Positions 10,988 through 20,311 of a DNA stretch of 64,000 bases are shown here, one piece after another. The position numbers and the translations under genes were made by a program. The DNA is taken from NCBI RefSeq assembly GCF_036898095.1, contig NC_090746.1, positions 55,127,352 through 55,191,351 on the forward strand, in the 5' to 3' direction. Source of the stretch: Palaemon carinicauda (lineage: Eukaryota; Arthropoda; Malacostraca; Decapoda; Palaemonidae). Every line of letters starts with the position of its first letter. The first letter of the stretch is position 1. Below the pieces are notes generated by a model. That model did not search any database and was not told where the DNA came from. It saw only the letters and a list, made by a program, of their open reading frames with translations.

Positions 10988-11145
10988 ACTTACCCGATAA
11001 TCATGTAGCTGTCAACTCCGTTGCCCGACAGAAATCTAAGGAGGGATACGCCAGCTATCACAATACTAGAAGGGGGTGTACTAACAGCGCCACCTGTGGC
11101 CAGGTACTCAAGTACTTCTTGTTGACACCTCCTCAATTATTCCTC
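10988..11145 (+). repeat. left inverted terminal repeat of the first DIRS
   Basis: Begins ACTTACCCGATAATCATG and ends CCTCAATTATTCCTC. I see no mismatch with the reverse complement of 17551-17708. Likely also carries the promoter, since transcription must start here to include gag. Confidence 0.92.
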
Positions 11146-11355
11146 TGTCGTGCCTCCGGCTAGACGTTCTGGGATACGCTCATGGTCTTCGAGTTTATTC
11201 TCGCTTATTTGGTGATGTATTCTCTTTGATTTACGGCTGTCGCATTACTGGAAACCTTCTGATATTAGCTAGATAGCTTTTATTTAATTCAGTTTAACGG
11301 TTAACGAATTTTTGCTTGTTTTTTGGATCTCCCTTTGACTTCTCTTGAAAACAAA

Positions 11356-14061
11356 ATGTCTGACATTTCGCAAGCCCCCTCCCATAGACGTTGTAGGTCT
11401 TGCAATAGACGTATTCCGAAGGTCTCGGTAGATCCTCACACCGCTTGTTCTGACTGTAGGGACAGACCCTGTCAGTTAGAAAATCGATGTGAGGAATGCG
11501 CCGGTCTTTCGGAATTGGATTTTGTCCGACTTTTAAAGTATTCTTCTAAGTTAGAGAGAATTAGAGCTAGGAGGAGTTCTTCTCACTCTTCTTTATTTTC
11601 CTCATCTCATGATCCTCTTCCTGATCCTACCCCTGTAGTGGCTACCCCCGAACCTACTGTGTGCCCTCCGCCTGATATGTCAGTGGTTTTACGTGCTATT
11701 CAGGCTTTAGGCGATAAGGTAGAGTCAGTGGTAAGTGACCATAAGTCTCTGATGGCCGAAGTGAAAGAGTTGAAGGCCAAGAGTGCAGTGGGTGAAGTTA
11801 GTGCCAGTGCTGTGACGAGTGCTAGTGTCGGTGCAGTGCCTTGTACTAGTGTTAGTGCCAGTGTGGTGCGTGGGGATTTTTCTGTGCGAGCCAGTCGTTC
11901 TCCCAGTCCGGGACCTCTTGCAAGCTCCCAAGCCCAGGGGAGAAGCAATGTCGAAGGGCATAAGGGTTCGGCAGGCCTTGTTAGGCGCACAGAATCATCC
12001 TCAGTGGTTGCGGGCGTGTCTACCACAGACCGTCACTCCCACTTGCAGACGATTGAGCCCGTCTTCCGCTCGTCCGCTGATCTTCCCTCGGGGAAGAAAC
12101 GTTGGTCTCAGGTCTCTAGACCGCTTAAACGCAGAGTCCAACCCTCGAGTGCTCAGCCAGGTTGCAGTCGTTGGCTCAGCTCTGACTCGCCTCAGTCTTC
12201 TAGCGATTGTACTCCGCCCAAGAGGAGTAAGGTACAACAGAGCTGCACCGGTGGTGCAACCACTGTTATGGCTTTGCCTCAGTCTGCTTCTGTCTCTGCT
12301 GATCCCAAGTGGTCTATGCTTCAGTCCATGCAAGCACAGCTTTCGGACCTGATGCGGGAGTGTCGTGCTGAGAGTGCTGCACCTCCTGCACCGGTGGTGC
12401 ACCAACCTCCTGCACCCGTTCAGCCTGTGCTGCACCCGCCTGCACCGGTGGTGCACCTACCTCCTGCACCGGTTCAGCCTGTGCTGCACCCGCCTGCACC
12501 GGTGGTGCACCAACCTCCTGCACCCGTTCAGCCTTTGCTGCACCCGCCTGCACCGGTGGTGCACCAACCTCCTGCACCGGTTCAGCCTGTGCTGCACCCG
12601 CCTGCACTCGCTGCACCCAGTCGCAGCTCCATCTGCCAGGCGTACGATGTTGAACCAGTTTCTGTGTTCACTGTTCCCGGTGTTGTTCAGCATCAGCCTT
12701 CTTTAAGGCAACCTTCAGTCTGGGATCAGGAGGATTACTCCACTCTTCCTCCTCCTCCCCTGGCTGCTCCACCGACGGTGCAACTCTCGGTGGAGGTACA
12801 ACAACCTCTTCCACCTGTGAGTCAGTCTGCTCAGCTGCTGCACCGAGCTCTACCCGTGCATCCTGATCCTGCTCCTCAGACATCTCTGCTTGCGGGAACT
12901 TTACCTTGTTCTGCACAGCCTCGATCTATTCACGCTCCACTTATACCACAGGAACAGGAACTTGCTGCACCTCCTCCTTCCACCTCTGTTGTTGTTCCTG
13001 CTCGTTCTGACTCTGCGGTTCAGCATTCGTTTCCGATCCCGTCGCCTCATTCTGGGGTTGAGATTTCGGATGATGAGGAAGCACACCTTGATCCCTCTTC
13101 GGACGTGGACGAATCCAGACCCTCTCCACAGTCTCTTGATTTTCGCAAGGTCTTGGCTCTTCTCAGGGAGGTTTATCCAGACCATTTTGTCTCAGCTATA
13201 CCCCGCTCTCCACCATCTGAGTTTTCGCTGGGAGTGCAACAAGCTCAGTCTTCCTATACCAAGCTTGTCCTAGCTAGATCCTCCAAGAGGGCTTTTAGGA
13301 TCTTAGGGGAATGGCTACAGTCTAAGCAACTTCTTGGCAAGACTTCCTTCATGTTCCCTCCAACGAAGCTCACTTCGAAAGCGAGCGTTTGGTATGCCAC
13401 AGGGGAAGCACCAGGCTTGGGAATACCTGCCTCTGCCCAGGCTGACTTCTCAAGTCTGGTAGACTCGCCTCGAAGATCTGCTATGAGACGCTCAAAAGTG
13501 TGTTGGACCTTCTCGGACTTGGATCACTTGCTTAAAGGAGTGTTTAGAGCTTTTGAAATGTTTAATTTTCTCGACTGGTGCCTGGGGGCCCTCAGCAAGA
13601 AAACCTCCCATACGGACAAAGATTCTGCCATGCTGTTAATGTCCTGTATGGATAAGGCCATCAGAGATGGATCGGGCGAGCTAGCGTCCTTGTTTGTATC
13701 AGGGGTTTTGAAGAAAAGGGAACAGCTGTGTTCTTTCCTTTCCGCCAGCATTACCCCTTGCCAACGTTCACAACTTCTGTTTGCTCCTCTTTCGAAGTGT
13801 ATTTTTCCCGAAGAGCTCATTAAAGATTTGTCGGCTGCTTTGATACAGAAGGACACGCACGATCTTGTAGCTTCTTCGGCTCGTAAGTCTAAGGCTCCCA
13901 CCTCAGCCCCTAAGACTTACCGCTCCCCAGTGGCTGATACCCCTGCGACTAGATTCATACCGCCCTTTCGTGGTAGAGCCCCCAGCCGAGGAAGCTCCCG
14001 TCCAGACTCTTACAGAGGCAAGTCCAGGAAAGGATCCAAGCCATCCAAAGGAAAACACTGA
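11356..14061 (+). CDS. DIRS ORF1, gag-like protein
   Basis: The frame is open from 11323; the first ATG is at 11356, giving 901 residues. It should supply the nucleic-acid-binding particle protein of the element. The N-terminus has three C-x-x-C pairs (residues 13/16, 31/34 and 45/48), probably zinc-binding. A Ser/Pro-rich linker follows, then a proline and histidine-rich tandem repeat at about residues 342-417. From about residue 590 there is a globular, helix-rich C-terminal domain, including EMFNFLDWCLGALSKKTSH and LASLFVSGVLKKREQL. The end is basic (RGRAPSRGSSRPDSYRGKS), typical for RNA binding. It overlaps the RT frame by about 90 bases. No stop or frameshift is visible. Gag proteins of DIRS elements are poorly conserved, so the call rests mainly on position and composition. 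Confidence 0.85.
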   Translation: MSDISQAPSHRRCRSCNRRIPKVSVDPHTACSDCRDRPCQLENRCEECAGLSELDFVRLLKYSSKLERIRARRSSSHSSLFSSSHDPLPDPTPVVATPEPTVCPPPDMSVVLRAIQALGDKVESVVSDHKSLMAEVKELKAKSAVGEVSASAVTSASVGAVPCTSVSASVVRGDFSVRASRSPSPGPLASSQAQGRSNVEGHKGSAGLVRRTESSSVVAGVSTTDRHSHLQTIEPVFRSSADLPSGKKRWSQVSRPLKRRVQPSSAQPGCSRWLSSDSPQSSSDCTPPKRSKVQQSCTGGATTVMALPQSASVSADPKWSMLQSMQAQLSDLMRECRAESAAPPAPVVHQPPAPVQPVLHPPAPVVHLPPAPVQPVLHPPAPVVHQPPAPVQPLLHPPAPVVHQPPAPVQPVLHPPALAAPSRSSICQAYDVEPVSVFTVPGVVQHQPSLRQPSVWDQEDYSTLPPPPLAAPPTVQLSVEVQQPLPPVSQSAQLLHRALPVHPDPAPQTSLLAGTLPCSAQPRSIHAPLIPQEQELAAPPPSTSVVVPARSDSAVQHSFPIPSPHSGVEISDDEEAHLDPSSDVDESRPSPQSLDFRKVLALLREVYPDHFVSAIPRSPPSEFSLGVQQAQSSYTKLVLARSSKRAFRILGEWLQSKQLLGKTSFMFPPTKLTSKASVWYATGEAPGLGIPASAQADFSSLVDSPRRSAMRRSKVCWTFSDLDHLLKGVFRAFEMFNFLDWCLGALSKKTSHTDKDSAMLLMSCMDKAIRDGSGELASLFVSGVLKKREQLCSFLSASITPCQRSQLLFAPLSKCIFPEELIKDLSAALIQKDTHDLVASSARKSKAPTSAPKTYRSPVADTPATRFIPPFRGRAPSRGSSRPDSYRGKSRKGSKPSKGKH
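12379..12605 (+). repeat. in-frame 54-bp tandem repeat within DIRS ORF1
   Basis: About four copies of a 54-bp unit encoding an 18-residue motif of the form PPAPVVHQPPAPVQPVLH. Each unit contains GCACCGGTGGTGC, a near-palindrome. Unit length is a multiple of three, so copy number can change without breaking the frame. Confidence 0.9.
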
Positions 14062-16120
14062 CTCTCCGATTCTCCAGACGACAGTAGGAGCCAGACTCAA
14101 GACCTTCTGGCGAGCTTGGGAGATGAGAGGTGCAGACGCACAGTCTGTCAGTTGGCTGAGGTTCGGTTACAGGATTCCATTCTTCCTTCAACCACCTCTG
14201 ACCACTTCGCCCATCAACCTCTCTCCCAACTACAAAGAGGAGGACAAGAGGCTAGCTTTGCACCAGGAGGTGTCGCTTCTTGTGCAGAAGAAGGCTGTGG
14301 TTGTAGTCCGGGACCATCAATCCCCGGGCTTCTACAACCGCCTCTTTCTTGTGGCCAAGAAGACAGGAGGTTGGAGACCTGTGCTGGACGTCAGCGCTCT
14401 CAACGAGTATGTCACCAAGCTGACGTTCACGATGGAGACAACCAAGTCGGTCTTGGCAGCGGTCAGACAGGAGGACTGGATGGTCTCATTGGACTTGAAA
14501 GATGCTTATTTTCACGTTCCGATTCATCCAGACTCCCAACCTTTCCTAAGATTCGTTTTCGGAAAGGTCGTCTACCAATTCCAAGCCCTGTGTTTTGGCC
14601 TAAGCACAGCTCCTATGGTCTTTACCCTTCTGATGAGGAATGTAGCCAAATTCCTTCACTTGTCAAACATCAGAGCCTCCCTCTACCTAGACGACTGGCT
14701 GTTGAGAGCCTCCTCGAGTCGTCGTTGTCTGGAGAATCTTCATTGGACTTTAGACCTTATCAGAGACCTGGGTCTATTAGTCAATTTGGAAAAATCTCAA
14801 CTCATTCCCTCACAATCCATCGTGTATCTGGGAATGGAAATTCAGAGTCAGAGTTTTCGGGCTTTTCCATCGGCCCCCAGGATAAGCCAAGCCCTAGAGT
14901 GCATCATGAGCATGCTGAAGAGGAACAGTTGCTCAGTGAGACAGTGGATGAGTCTCACAGGGACTCTCTCGTCCCTAGCCCTGTTTGTCGAGCTGGGCAG
15001 ACTCCACCTCCGCCCTCTTCAATTCCACCTTGCAGCTCATTGGGACAAGAGTTCTACCCTGGAAGCAATCTCTATCCCTATCAACCAAGAGATGAAGACC
15101 ACTCTCCTGTGGTGGAAGCACAACCTCCTTCTCAGAGAGGGTCTATCCTTGGCCATTCAGACCCCCAATCTTCATCTCTTCTCAGATGCATCGGACTCGG
15201 GCTGGGGTGCAACCTTGGACGGAAAGGAATGCTCCGGAATGTGGAACGAGGAACAACGTTCTCTCCACATCAACTGCAAGGAACTGCTGGCAGTTCATCT
15301 AGCCCTGTTGAACTTCAAGTCCCTCCTGCTAGGCAAAGTGGTGGAGGTGAACTCGGACAACACCACAGCCTTGGCTTACATCTCCAAGCAAGGGGGGACC
15401 CATTCGAGGAGCCTTTACGAGATCGCAAGGGACCTCCTCATTTGGTCAAGAAGTCTAAACCTCTCTCTAGTCACGAGGTTCATCCAGGGCAATATGAACG
15501 TGTCAGCAGATCGTCTGAGCAGAAGGAATCAGGTCATTCCCACGGAATGGACCCTCCACAAGAGTGTGTGCAACAGACTTTGGACCTTGTGGGGTCAACC
15601 TACCATAGATCTGTTTGCCACCTCCATGACCAAGAGACTTCCTCTGTTTTGTTCTCCTGTTCCAGACCCTGCAGCAGTTCATGTGGATGCCTTTCTACTG
15701 AACTGGTCCCATCTCGACCTGTACGCATTCCCTCCGTTCAAGATAATCAACAAGGTTCTGCAGAAATTCGTCTCGCACGAAGGGACACGGCTGACGCTGG
15801 TTGCTCCCCTTTGGCCTGCAAGAGAATGGTTCACAGAGGTACTACAATGGCTAGTAGACTTCCCCAGGACTCTACCTCTAAGAGTGGACCTTCTACGTCA
15901 ACCTCACGTAGACAGGTTACATCCAAACCTCCACGCTCTTCAACTGACTGCCTTCAGACTGTCGAAAGATTCGCTAGAGCTCGAGGCTTTTCGAAGGAGG
16001 CAGCCAGGGCTATTGCCAGAGCAAGAAGGGTTTCCACTCGTAGGGTCTACCAGTCTAAGTGGGAGGTCTTCCGAAGCTGGTGTAGAGCCAATTCAATATC
16101 CTCTACCAATACCTCTGTGA
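13970..16120 (+). CDS. DIRS ORF2, reverse transcriptase-RNase H with methylase-like tail
   Basis: Copies element RNA into DNA. The frame opens at 13970 with no ATG before 14123, overlapping ORF1, so translation may start at 14123 or by frameshifting or reinitiation. RT landmarks in order: LFLVAKKTGGWRPVLDVSALN, SLDLKDAYFHVPI (first Asp), FGLSTAPMVFTLLM and YLDDW at 14684 (catalytic Asp pair). RNase H follows: FSDASDSGWG, CKELLAVHLAL, NSDNTTALAYI and ADRLSRR supply the Asp-Glu-Asp-Asp set. Downstream, IDLFATS and LYAFPPFKII resemble the Dam-like methyltransferase domain of DIRS elements, with PPF in place of the usual DPPY. All RT and RNase H catalytic residues are present. The frame ends after the recombinase ORF has begun in another frame. 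Confidence 0.93.
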   Translation: MVEPPAEEAPVQTLTEASPGKDPSHPKENTDSPILQTTVGARLKTFWRAWEMRGADAQSVSWLRFGYRIPFFLQPPLTTSPINLSPNYKEEDKRLALHQEVSLLVQKKAVVVVRDHQSPGFYNRLFLVAKKTGGWRPVLDVSALNEYVTKLTFTMETTKSVLAAVRQEDWMVSLDLKDAYFHVPIHPDSQPFLRFVFGKVVYQFQALCFGLSTAPMVFTLLMRNVAKFLHLSNIRASLYLDDWLLRASSSRRCLENLHWTLDLIRDLGLLVNLEKSQLIPSQSIVYLGMEIQSQSFRAFPSAPRISQALECIMSMLKRNSCSVRQWMSLTGTLSSLALFVELGRLHLRPLQFHLAAHWDKSSTLEAISIPINQEMKTTLLWWKHNLLLREGLSLAIQTPNLHLFSDASDSGWGATLDGKECSGMWNEEQRSLHINCKELLAVHLALLNFKSLLLGKVVEVNSDNTTALAYISKQGGTHSRSLYEIARDLLIWSRSLNLSLVTRFIQGNMNVSADRLSRRNQVIPTEWTLHKSVCNRLWTLWGQPTIDLFATSMTKRLPLFCSPVPDPAAVHVDAFLLNWSHLDLYAFPPFKIINKVLQKFVSHEGTRLTLVAPLWPAREWFTEVLQWLVDFPRTLPLRVDLLRQPHVDRLHPNLHALQLTAFRLSKDSLELEAFRRRQPGLLPEQEGFPLVGSTSLSGRSSEAGVEPIQYPLPIPL

Positions 16121-17019
16121 CCCAAATAGCTGACTTCCTGCTTCATCTTAGGAATGAGAGATCCCTTTCAGCTCCTACGATTAAGGGATATAGGAGTATG
16201 TTGGCCTCAGTTCTCCGCCATAGAGGTTTGGACCTGTCTTCCAACAAGGACCTTCAAGACATTCTTAAGTCTTTTGAGACGTCTAAAGATCGTCGTCTTT
16301 CCACTCCAGGCTGGAATTTAGACGTAGTCTTAAGGTTCCTTATGACATCTAGGTTCGAACCTCTCCAGTCAGCTTCATTCAAGGACCTTACCCTCAAGAC
16401 TCTTTTTCTCGTTTGCCTGGCAACAGCTAAGAGAGTCAGTGAGGTTCATGCCTTCAGCAAGAACATTGGTTTCACGACCGAGTCTGCTACATGTTCTTTC
16501 CAGCTTGGATTCCTAGCAAAGAACGAACTTCCTTCACGTCCTTGGCCTAGATCGTTCGAGATACCTAGCCTTTCCAACATGGTAGGTAACGAACTTGAGA
16601 GAGTTCTTTGCCCTGTCAGAGCTCTCAAATATTATCTCAAGAGGTCTAAACCTCTCCGAGGACAGTCAGAAGCCTTATGGTGTGCCATCAGGAAACCCTC
16701 GAGACCCATGTCCAAGAATGGGCTTTCGTATTATATAAGGCTTCTGATTAGAGAAGCACATTCTCACTTAAAGGAGGAAGACCTTGCATTGCTGAAGGTA
16801 AGGACCCACGAAGTAAGAGCCGTAGCTACTTCGATGGCCTTTAATAAAAACCGTTCTCTGCAGAGTGTAATGGATGCAACCTATTGGAGGAGCAAGTCAG
16901 TGTTTGCATCATTTTATCTGAAAGATGTCCAGTCTCTTTACGAGAACTGCTACACCCTGGGACCATTCGTAGCAGCGAGTGCAGTAGTAGGTGAGGGCTC
17001 AGCCACTACATTCCCTTAA
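15826..17019 (+). CDS. DIRS ORF3, tyrosine recombinase
   Basis: Integrates the circular DNA intermediate by site-specific recombination. The frame is open from 14116, but the upstream 1.7 kb is only the shadow of ORF2. In-frame ATGs at 15826 and 15847 give about 395 residues, a usual size for these enzymes. An N-terminal SAM-like core-binding region (RRVYQSKWEVFRSWC, then APTIKGYRSMLASVLRHRGL) precedes the catalytic domain. Active-site residues are visible: Arg in LATAKRVSEVHAF (16431), His and Arg in RTHEVRAVATS (16807 and 16816) and the nucleophile Tyr in SVFASFYLKDV (16915). No break is seen. It overlaps ORF2 by about 295 bases. The crossover site it presumably used is visible as TTTTCA at both ends of the element. 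Confidence 0.92.
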   Translation: MVHRGTTMASRLPQDSTSKSGPSTSTSRRQVTSKPPRSSTDCLQTVERFARARGFSKEAARAIARARRVSTRRVYQSKWEVFRSWCRANSISSTNTSVTQIADFLLHLRNERSLSAPTIKGYRSMLASVLRHRGLDLSSNKDLQDILKSFETSKDRRLSTPGWNLDVVLRFLMTSRFEPLQSASFKDLTLKTLFLVCLATAKRVSEVHAFSKNIGFTTESATCSFQLGFLAKNELPSRPWPRSFEIPSLSNMVGNELERVLCPVRALKYYLKRSKPLRGQSEALWCAIRKPSRPMSKNGLSYYIRLLIREAHSHLKEEDLALLKVRTHEVRAVATSMAFNKNRSLQSVMDATYWRSKSVFASFYLKDVQSLYENCYTLGPFVAASAVVGEGSATTFP

Positions 17020-17414
17020 TCCCATAACCTTTTTAACTTTTCTCTTGAATTCTTTTTGTTGTTTTTATGGTTGTTACGGTAGGCTAAGAAGCCTTCCGCA
17101 TCCTTTTGATTTGGCGGGTGGTCAATTCATTCTTGAGAAGCGCCTAGGTTAAAGGTTGTGTAGAGGTCCTTTAGTAGGGGTTGCAACCCTATATACTTTA
17201 GCACCTTGGGTTGATTCAGCCTCCAAGAGGAACGCTGCGCTCAGTAAGGAAGACGAACTTAAAAAAGAGGCAGAGTAACGGTTCAATTCGACTTCCTTAC
17301 CAGGTACTTATTATTTCATTTGTTATTAGAGATAACTGTTATATGAAATTTGGGGATACTTGGCTATCCTTTAATCTTGTTCACTGGTTTTCACCCACCC
17401 CCCTGGGTGCGAAT
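17020..17414. other. DIRS 3' non-coding region
   Basis: Lies between the recombinase stop and the internal complementary region. No frame or structure of note. Confidence 0.6.
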
Positions 17415-17506
17415 CAGCTACATGATTATCGGGTAAGTTTAATATTGAAAAATGTTATTTTCATTAGTAAAATAAATTTTTGAATATACTTACCCGATAA
17501 TCATGA
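17415..17506 (+). repeat. internal complementary region of the first DIRS (circle-junction copy)
   Basis: On the minus strand this reads as the right end of the element joined directly to the left end: ACTAATGAAAATAACATTTT runs into TCAATATTAAACTTACCCG. It is the template that in DIRS elements lets both truncated ends be restored and circularised. Its junction defines the exact element ends at TTTTCA. Confidence 0.9.
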
Positions 17507-17550
17507 TTTAATTGACCCTCCCTTCCTCCCCATAAAGAACCAGTGGGATC

Positions 17551-17708
17551 GAGGAATAATTGAGGAGGTGTCAACAAGAAGTACTTGAGTACCTGGCCAC
17601 AGGTGGCGCTGTTAGTACACCCCCTTCTAGTATTGTGATAGCTGGCGTATCCCTCCTTAGATTTCTGTCGGGCAACGGAGTTGACAGCTACATGATTATC
17701 GGGTAAGT
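17551..17708 (-). repeat. right inverted terminal repeat of the first DIRS
   Basis: Reverse complement of the left repeat. It is followed by a 36-42 bp right-hand extension (17709-17750) that the left end lacks, as in other DIRS elements. Confidence 0.92.
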
Positions 17709-18366
17709 ATATTCAAAAATTTATTTTACTAATGAAAATAACATTTTTCATCTTGCACAGTAATTAGGTGGTTATTTAAATTCTGGGAAAGCAATAATTA
17801 GCAAGATATGTTGAGGAAGGGGGAAGGGGTTATAAAAAGAAAATAGCTCGGTTTCCTCACCAAATGACTTGGAACTGACATGTTAACAAAGTCAACGAAA
17901 CAGGATTCGTGATGCCAGCGTACATTAACAGAAGTTTGCGATGCCAGCGTACATTTGATATACTGTACTGTATATTCAAAATATACTTTATCAAAAATTG
18001 AGTGATTCTCAAAAGTGTCACTATTTGTAAATTGCATATTTTATGGACACTTGAGTAAATCCATTTTTAACTAAGCATATTTTGAATATACAGAATATCA
18101 AATGTACGCTGGCATCACAGACTTCTGTTTATGTACGCTGGCATCTCGAATTCAGTTTGGTTGACTTTGTTGACATGTCAGTTCAGATTCGTGTAGTGAG
18201 GAAACCAAGTTATTTTCTTTTTATAACCCCTTCCCCCTTCCTCAACATATCTTGCTAATGATTGCTTTCCCAGAATTTAAATAACCACCTAATTACTGTG
18301 CAAGAAGATGAAAACTGCAGGATTACATTATTTTGGAGTAAATGGAGAGCGTGGTGTTGTAAACTA

Positions 18367-19709
18367 TTACCAATGGTTCTTGCTATTGAATAAACGAGCT
18401 GTTTCTGAGTGAAAATACCTTAATGTGGTGAAAGGGCTTGTTTATCACCATGATCAGTAAAACTGTATTAATGAGGGCTGCTTATACTAGGTTGGGTTGC
18501 TGTGAGCAATCTGATATCTCCCACCATCACCAGTCCGCACTGGCCTGCATGGTGATGAAAGATAACCAAACCCAGACAGGAATTGGTATGTTTGAGGCCT
18601 GTGTCCTGCAGCAGACCACAAACGGCTGCATTTGTTGTTGCTATGATTGAGAGACCGTCTGTCTCACACATGGTGGTGCAATCTACAACCAAACATCTAC
18701 TGATCAAACTATCACCACCATCTCTTAAATAGCCAGTGTTTGGAGGCTTGCCTTGCACATTAGTGCATGTTGTTGTTGTTGCATATGAATGACTACAGTA
18801 GTCATGTTGACGAATTTGAAGGAAACCGGAGTAATTCTGATTCCCCAACAACACCTCAAAATATTCTGTAACCACCTTTACTTTGATCTCTCCTTTCTCG
18901 CCCTCTTTATCACTCCTCTTCTCTCCCCTTAGCTCCTCGCCTCGCTCATTGTCCCATCACTATTATATGTCAAAATGTTCTCTAATTGTAGATTATAGAT
19001 ATGATTGTTTACTATGAGTATGGTACAATTGTATGGAGATAAGATGAAGAACAATTTATGCTGTCCTGTATCCATGAGGGCAAAAGGAACAACATTCTAG
19101 ACATTGTTACTATTGTTCGTGCCTCGGTAGTTGATAATTTATTCTTCGCCATTGTTTGAGTCATAGCCTCTATAACTATGAGGGAACCTGAGAAGGGAAG
19201 GAGATATGGGAGATGGATGAAATTCAATAAAGACATAAACTGATAGTTTAAAAAGGTAAAGAACAACTTATGCAACCATGAATGATCTTATATGGTTGGC
19301 CAAAACCAAAACACACTTCATTGTTCTGAACTCCTTAGACATATCGGCTTTAATTTGGCTATTATGTACAGCAATTACCAGTGGGATTAGCCGTTGCGTT
19401 CATAGTTAATTGACCCACTCCGGTTTTCATGAGCACACACAACAGTAACTCAATTATAAAATACTGTATTACTAATGTATGATTTGTACATATATACTGT
19501 CATATTCAAATATGCACGCAATTTGAATAAAAAACACGGAAATTCAATGTTAGGAAAGGGTTGATGGGAGATGGGAATGAAGAGGGAACGGGGAGGGTGA
19601 GAATGTGCTATTGGGGTAGGCAACGAGTGGTCGGGGTTGTTGTTCCCTAGAAATGATGTATGATTACAGGATTAGGCTTAACATCCTTCTGGAAACTACC
19701 TAACATAAC
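18367..19709. other. non-coding stretch with a probable dispersed repeat
   Basis: The block at 18480-18780 has a composition and complexity unlike its AT-rich surroundings, and carries GTGATGAAAGATAACCAAAC and GTGTCCTGCAGCAGACCAC. I suspect a dispersed decapod repeat, but no coding motif is recognisable on either strand. The remainder holds nothing I can support. Confidence 0.4.
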
Positions 19710-19787
19710 ACATTATTTTATTACTATTATTATTATTATTATCATTATTATTATTATTATTATCATCATTATTATTATTATTATTAC
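19710..19787. repeat. (ATT)n microsatellite
   Basis: An interrupted ATT/ATC run of about 70 bp, ending in TTA directly against a CAGT terminus. Confidence 0.9.
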
Positions 19788-20311
19788 AGTATTACCCCAC
19801 AGCACAAAATTAATTCGTTCTGGTGTGGCTTTCGTAATGTGATTTTTTCGTGTTGTGAGTCGCATTTTACAAGTAATTCGTTCCTAACCCTACAAAACAC
19901 CCCCATTAAATCTTATAATGAAGTTACAGTATAACCACAATGAAGTACTGTACGGCCAAATAAATTTGAACCATTCAGTATACCTAAACCAAATTTTAAT
20001 ACCGGTAAATTAAGTAGTTATTAGCACATAATGTAATAATAAATGGAAGATAATACAATATATACAGTACAATACTGTATATACAAAATTTACATTCCTT
20101 TATGTACTGTACTATTAATTACTCCTTCTATAGGCTACAGCTACATTTTCTATTGTGTAAACCCATTTTCTTTAACTTTTTTTAATGGGTGACTATTTTA
20201 TTCTCGGCCTGGCTGGCAAATCTCTTCTTAACACAAAACATTTTTTCGCAATGTGAATCATAAAAATATTTTCATCTCGTTTCGCAGCATGAACATTTTG
20301 TAAGCAGTCTT
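19788..20311. mobile_element. Tigger-like (pogo) non-autonomous fragment
   Basis: Begins CAGTATTACCCCACAGCAC immediately after TA. Its first 110 bases parallel the left end of the complete Tigger at 60392 (shared GATTTTTTCGT, CATTTTACA and AATTCGTTCC-type blocks). No matching right terminus is seen before LINE-A sequence starts at about 20312, so it is truncated. No transposase frame. Confidence 0.55.

Larger units (their letters stand above)
10981..17750 (+). mobile_element. DIRS1-like retrotransposon, first copy (apparently complete)
   Basis: About 6.77 kb with all the structural signs of the DIRS order: inverted terminal repeats (10988-11145 and 17551-17708) that read as identical, an internal complementary region (17415-17506), and three overlapping open frames for gag, RT-RNase H and a tyrosine recombinase. 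There is no integrase and there are no long direct LTRs. The sequence TTTTCA is shared by left flank (10975-10980), right junction (17745-17750) and the internal region (as TGAAAA, 17446-17451). This fits recombinase-mediated insertion of a circle at a short homology, without target duplication. DIRS1-like elements are known to be widespread in decapods. Intact frames and matching arms point to a recent insertion. Confidence 0.92.
10921..18366. mobile_element. fold-back inverted-repeat element, split by the first DIRS
   Basis: Two arms of about 295 bp face each other. The left arm is 10921-10980 plus 17751-17988; the right arm is 18075-18366. The outer ends read TAATAGTTTACAACACCACG on the left and the complement on the right, and each arm carries two GATGCCAGCGTACAT boxes near its inner end. 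The spacer is about 86 bp (17989-18074) and has no coding capacity. This is a non-autonomous MITE or fold-back element. Target duplication is unclear (GGTTC lies near both ends). The DIRS element inserted 60 bp inside the left arm. Confidence 0.75.

Noticed and set aside
11700..12916. Minus-strand open frames opposite the first DIRS ORF1
   Set aside because: Shadows created by the GC-rich repeat coding region; no homology and low-complexity products.
14116..15825. First 570 codons of the recombinase frame as a protein domain
   Set aside because: This stretch is the alternate-frame reading of the RT-RNase H gene; recombinase motifs start only after about 15900.
10981..17750. Interpretation of the element as an LTR retrotransposon or endogenous retrovirus
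   Set aside because: Ends are inverted, not direct; there is no integrase or envelope; a tyrosine recombinase and an internal complementary region are present.
18468..18875. 135-codon minus-strand frame
   Set aside because: No recognisable domain; likely part of a dispersed repeat.
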